NCBI GenBank assembly: GCA_900609035.2 | Contig: UXAT02000007.1 | Span: 29,907-93,906, forward strand | Length of the DNA stretch: 64,000 nucleotides | Direction: 5' to 3' | DNA from: Candidatus Defluviicoccus seviourii | GTDB lineage: Bacteria; Pseudomonadota; Alphaproteobacteria; Rhodospirillales; Defluviicoccaceae | In this document: positions 61,701-64,000 of the stretch, one piece after another | Numbering within the stretch: the first letter of the stretch is position 1 | Layout of the letters: the number at the start of each line of letters is the position of its first letter | Made by a program: the position numbers and the translations under genes | The notes under the pieces: model-generated | Database searches by the model: none | What the model was told of the DNA's origin: nothing | Seen by the model: only the letters and a program-made list of their open reading frames with translations

Positions 61701-62484
61701 GATCGCAGCCCGCGTCGCCGCTGATCGCGCCACTCTTGCGGCGGAAGGGCTCGCCGACGATGCAGCCGGACAGCTTGCCGGGGCGCGTGTGTTCGGATCG
61801 AAACCAGGGGCGTACGGTGCGGGCCTGCAGGCGCTGATCGACGAGAAGGGTTGGCAGAGCGATGCCGACCTTGCGCGCGCCTACCTGGTCTGGGGCGGCT
61901 ACGCCTACGGCGGCGGCCTCAAGGGCCGGCCTGCGGAGGCCCTGTTCGCACGGCGCTTGGAGGCGGTGCAGGCAGTCGTGCAGAATCAGGACAACCGCGA
62001 ACACGATGTCCTCGATTCTGACGACTATTACCAGTTCGAGGGTGGGATGACGGCGGCCGTCCGCGTCCTTTCGGGCCGGCAGCCCTCCGTCTATCACGCC
62101 GATCATGCCCGGCCCGAAACGCCCAAGATCCGCACGCTGACCGAAGAACTTGCCCGCGTCGTGCGCGCCCGTGTGGTCAACCCGAAATGGATCGCGGGCG
62201 CAATGCGGCACGGCTACAAGGGCGGCTGCGAGATGGCGGCGACCGTCGATTACCTGTTCGCCTTTGCCGCGACCGCCCATTGCGTCGCCGACCACCAGTT
62301 TGATGCGGTCTTTGATGCCTACATTGAGGACGACACGGTGCGCGCCTTTCTTGAGGACAACAACCCGGCAGCGCTGAAGGAGATGAGCCAGCGGTTGCTG
62401 GAAGCCCAGGACCGCGGGCTGTGGCGGCCGAAACGCAACAGCGCGCGCGATACCCTGAACGAACTCGGCGCGGAGACGATGTGA
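58723..62484 (+). CDS. cobN: Aerobic cobaltochelatase large subunit CobN
   Basis: CobN inserts cobalt into hydrogenobyrinate a,c-diamide together with the AAA+ subunits CobS/CobT of the P. denitrificans naming. Those subunits are not in this window. The 1253-residue length is normal. Conserved features are RVLGGYPYWSYGIEQV near the N-terminus, PNRDGRLGNGVGLDTPAS, a LVPPHNYFAFYAWIR stretch with VHLGKHGNLEWLPGK, and WGTSNMRTGGDDIAQAL. A C-terminal NPKWIAGAMRHGYKG motif follows. The stop overlaps the cobO start (TGATG). Confidence 0.95.
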   Translation: MHLLAAKPGAIADGGQAVDLKQSPADIVVLSAADSELACVAAAHARITEAGFPSLRLASLLALGHPLSVDLYLEKTLSQARLIVVRVLGGYPYWSYGIEQVARACAERGIGLAVLAGDDQPDPELASFSTLPTEACHRLWQYLVHGGIGNAVEFLRYAATLTGHGGAWLEPRPLLRAGLYWPGREQATLADIRSAWPEPARPVAAVVFYRALVQSGNLKAIDALITALMAEGLNPLPVFASSLKDAVAAATIERLFSEAQPAIVLNGTGFAVSTPSAGAPAPVFPGCDGVVLQVIFAGSDEAQWRDGSQGLSARDIAMNVALPEVDGRVISRAVSFKGAARHDRATETTIVGYEPVADRIAFVARLAAAWVVLKTTQAAERRIALVLANYPNRDGRLGNGVGLDTPASAVVILNALRAAGYAVADVPADGNALVERLSAGPTNDWRRLGERTIRETLSLSDYRAFFAGLPSDVQARVNERWGAPENDPFFIAGTSVGAEGGFALAVVRFGSVALGLQPARGYNIDPQASYHDPDLVPPHNYFAFYAWIRRQFGAHAVVHLGKHGNLEWLPGKAVALSERCFPEAVLGPLPNLYPFIVNDPGEGTQAKRRAQAVIIDHLTPPLTRAESYGPLRNLEQLVDEYYEASGTDPRRLKVLADEILSLSQSIGLDRECGIAPVDGTDDALAKLDRYLCELKELQIRDGLHVFGVSPTGPMLADLLVALARVPRGSGAGGDASLLRALAADLGLGFDPLDADLARVWEGPRPVALGGSDAWRTVGDTVERLEALAVKLVAGDVEVPAGWTATASVLAEIETRIRPAVDACSGRELAGLLTGLDGRFVPPGPSGAPTRGRPDVLPTGRNFYSVDTRTVPTPAAWTLGWKSAALLIERYVQDNGDWPQRLAISAWGTSNMRTGGDDIAQALALLGVRPTWDAGSRRVNGFEVLPLSVLDRPRVDVTLRISGFFRDAFPGLIDLFDSAVRAVAALDEPAQHNPIAARVAADRATLAAEGLADDAAGQLAGARVFGSKPGAYGAGLQALIDEKGWQSDADLARAYLVWGGYAYGGGLKGRPAEALFARRLEAVQAVVQNQDNREHDVLDSDDYYQFEGGMTAAVRVLSGRQPSVYHADHARPETPKIRTLTEELARVVRARVVNPKWIAGAMRHGYKGGCEMAATVDYLFAFAATAHCVADHQFDAVFDAYIEDDTVRAFLEDNNPAALKEMSQRLLEAQDRGLWRPKRNSARDTLNELGAETM

Positions 62485-63098
62485 TGACCGACGACGAAAG
62501 CGATATCAACCGCCACCACGCGGCCAAGATGGCGAAGAAGAAGGCGGTCCGCGACAAGATCCTCGCTGACAAGACCGAAGAGCGCGGCCTTCTCATCGTC
62601 CATACCGGCAAGGGCAAGGGCAAGACGACGGCCGCCATGGGCATGGCGTTGCGCTGCATCGGCCACGGCATGAAGGTCGGCATCGTCCAGTTCGTCAAAG
62701 GTGCGCGGGCGACCGGCGAGCGCGCCGTGTTCGCGCGTTTTCCTGACCTCTGCGTCGTCGAAGCGAGTGGTGAAGGCTTCACCTGGGAGACGCAGGACCG
62801 CGCGCGGGATATGGTGCTGGCGGCTGGAGCCTGGCAGGCGGCGCAGGCGATGATGGCCGATTCGTCGTTTCGGATGGTGATTCTGGACGAAATCAACATC
62901 GTCCTCCGCTACGCTTACCTCGATTTCGATACGGTCCTGGCCGCCTTGAAAAACAGGCCGCAGGCACTGCATGTTGTGGTCACTGGCCGTAATGCACGGG
63001 AAGAATTGATAGAAGCGGCGGACCTCGTCACCGAGATGGCGCTTGTCAAGCACCCCTTCCGCGCAGGCGTCAAGGCCCAGGCCGGTATCGAGTATTAG
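62484..63098 (+). CDS. cobO: Cob(I)yrinic acid a,c-diamide adenosyltransferase
   Basis: CobO (BtuR/CobA type) transfers the adenosyl group of ATP to cobalt. It has 204 residues. The unusual P-loop TGKGKGKTTAA, FVKGARATGERA, GEGFTWETQD and VILDEINIVLRY match the family. An N-terminal helix (RHHAAKMAKKKAVRDK) that covers the corrinoid is present. It is the last gene of the cob operon. Confidence 0.94.
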   Translation: MTDDESDINRHHAAKMAKKKAVRDKILADKTEERGLLIVHTGKGKGKTTAAMGMALRCIGHGMKVGIVQFVKGARATGERAVFARFPDLCVVEASGEGFTWETQDRARDMVLAAGAWQAAQAMMADSSFRMVILDEINIVLRYAYLDFDTVLAALKNRPQALHVVVTGRNAREELIEAADLVTEMALVKHPFRAGVKAQAGIEY

Positions 63099-63123
63099 GG
63101 TCTTGCACGCTTGGCCGACGCGT

Positions 63124-63152
63124 GATCCCCTCCCCATTGTTTGGGAGGGATC
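63124..63152 (+). promoter_or_regulatory. Hairpin covering the Shine-Dalgarno of the SYLF gene
   Basis: GATCCCCTCCCC (63124-63135) pairs with GGGAGGGATC (63143-63152) with one bulged C and a 7- to 8-nt loop. The right arm is itself the GGGAGGGA ribosome binding site, 4-5 bases before the ATG at 63157. It could restrict translation, or form the 3' end of the cob transcript. No T-tract follows. Confidence 0.5.
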
Positions 63153-63156
63153 GATT

Positions 63157-63858
63157 ATGGCCAAGTATTTGCGCGCATCGCGGTTCGCGGTTCTCGCCGC
63201 ACTCGTCGGCATCTGGATCGCCGGTTGCGCCAGCGGTGTCGATAGCCGCACGGAAGCCGAAACGCTCGTCACCCGCGCACGCTGGACGGTGGAACACTTC
63301 CAGACCCGCCAGGACGACGCCAACGTGCTGTTCCGTCAAAGGCTTAAGACGGCGCATGCAATTGCCGTGTTTCCCACCGTCACCAAGGGTGCATTCTTCG
63401 TCGGCGCTGCCGGCGGTCAGGGCGTCATCCTGGCGCGGCGGCCGGATGGCAGCTGGAGCGATCCGGCCTTCGCCCGTCTCACAGGGGGGAGTTTCGGGCT
63501 GCAGTTCGGCGGGCAGTCGGCGCAGGTCGTGCTGCTGATCCGTTCGCCGCAAGCCCTCGATGCGCTGTTGACGCACCCCGGTGCTATCGGCGGTGAAGTG
63601 CAGATGACGCTCGGCAACTGGGGTTCAGGCCTCGGTGCTGCGACCACCACCAACATCGGCGCCGACATTACCGCGTTTGCCCAAGCGCAAGGGGTGTTCT
63701 TCGGCATGTCGCTCGGGGGAGCCGTGATCGAACGGTTGGACAGTCTTAACGCCGCCTACTACGGCTCGCAGACGGTTTCGGCGCGGTCGATCCTGAAAGA
63801 GGGCAAGTACGTCAATCCCGGCTCCGAGCCGCTGGTGGCGGCGCTCGCCGTCCGCTAG
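63157..63858 (+). CDS. SYLF-domain (YSC84-like) lipoprotein
   Basis: This 233-residue protein has a lipoprotein signal peptide (lipobox IAGC, Cys24) and a SYLF lipid-binding domain: AIAVFPTVTKGAFFVGAAGGQG, SFGLQFGGQSAQVVLLI and the closing FGMSLGGAVIERLD. The fold binds phosphoinositides in eukaryotes. Bacterial members are envelope proteins of unknown role. The ATG at 63157 begins the signal peptide. Confidence 0.88.
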   Translation: MAKYLRASRFAVLAALVGIWIAGCASGVDSRTEAETLVTRARWTVEHFQTRQDDANVLFRQRLKTAHAIAVFPTVTKGAFFVGAAGGQGVILARRPDGSWSDPAFARLTGGSFGLQFGGQSAQVVLLIRSPQALDALLTHPGAIGGEVQMTLGNWGSGLGAATTTNIGADITAFAQAQGVFFGMSLGGAVIERLDSLNAAYYGSQTVSARSILKEGKYVNPGSEPLVAALAVR

Positions 63859-64000
63859 CACGAGGCCTGCCGTGTTTCCTCGTCCCGGCCGTTTGGATGC
63901 CGCTCCGCTCGAAACATGCGGGCTGTAGCGAGCGCGTCAAGTTGACCGGTTTTTGTAGCGCATGAATTGACCGCTTCTGTGGTGGAGGTTGGGGCGGTGG
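63859..64000. other. Unassigned end of window
   Basis: No gene start or RNA was recognised in these 142 bases. TTGACCG occurs twice (about 63938 and 63967), which could be coincidence or the edge of a mobile element or promoter outside the window. Confidence 0.3.

Overview
The window is about 64 kb of a high-GC chromosome, most likely from an alphaproteobacterium of the Rhodospirillales type. This rests on gene content: class I PHA synthase, MeaB, an SUV3-like helicase next to an S4 protein, FdxA and CarD, an aerobic CobN-type cobalamin pathway, and a hom-recJ pair. No rRNA, tRNA or CRISPR array was seen. One gene (45150-46310) and parts of another (29623-31005) are clearly AT-rich against this background.

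Layout. 1-1234: the 3' part of an ornithine/lysine decarboxylase and a GNAT acetyltransferase. 1345-8118 (minus strand): the acetate symporter pair yjcH-like/actP with its terminator, recJ, hom and an AlaC-like aminotransferase. 8307-16188: a small lipoprotein, phaC, meaB, a gamma-class carbonic anhydrase, an alpha/beta hydrolase, an isochorismatase-like hydrolase, a DEAD-box RNA helicase, a second lipoprotein and ubiX. 16185-20359: a complete polyamine ABC transporter (potFGHI). 20799-24812: a YfdX protein, then a convergent sigma-54 two-component system. 25212-27161: mscL, a NUDIX hydrolase and a methyltransferase. 27216-32464: a surface polysaccharide operon (sugar transferase, beta-helix protein, WecG-type and GT4 glycosyltransferases). 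32769-38751: a potassium channel, a small membrane protein, and an operon of a multi-PAS histidine kinase with a receiver-cyclase fusion. 39182-41719: a repeat-rich RTX-like protein.

41943-47166 is the accessory region. Its centre is a higBA toxin-antitoxin locus whose toxin gene is split by an IS5-family element. The element's ends are fixed by the reading frame: removing 42977-44280 plus one TA copy restores a normal HigB frame. The inserted unit carries a VOC-fold passenger gene as well as a frameshifted transposase. An AT-rich membrane protein gene and a parDE pair with a palindromic operator follow. A 115-bp structured repeat occurs twice in inverted orientation (15053-15167 and 42377-42491).

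47207-54418 is housekeeping: a PEBP protein, pcm, the SUV3-like helicase, an S4 protein, a TerB-like protein, fdxA, carD, a calcineurin-like protein that has lost its metal ligands, and a SLOG/MoCo-carrier protein. 54422-63098 is a cobalamin cluster (cobT divergent from cobS-cobC-cobU-cobW-cobN-cobO). A SYLF-domain lipoprotein follows, whose Shine-Dalgarno lies in a hairpin.

Links between genes: decarboxylase and PotFGHI point to polyamine metabolism; ActP, PhaC and MeaB to acetate/propionate use and storage; the polysaccharide operon and the RTX-like protein to cell-surface matrix. Cobalamin synthesis would serve the methylmalonyl-CoA mutase that MeaB protects, although the mutase itself is not in the window.
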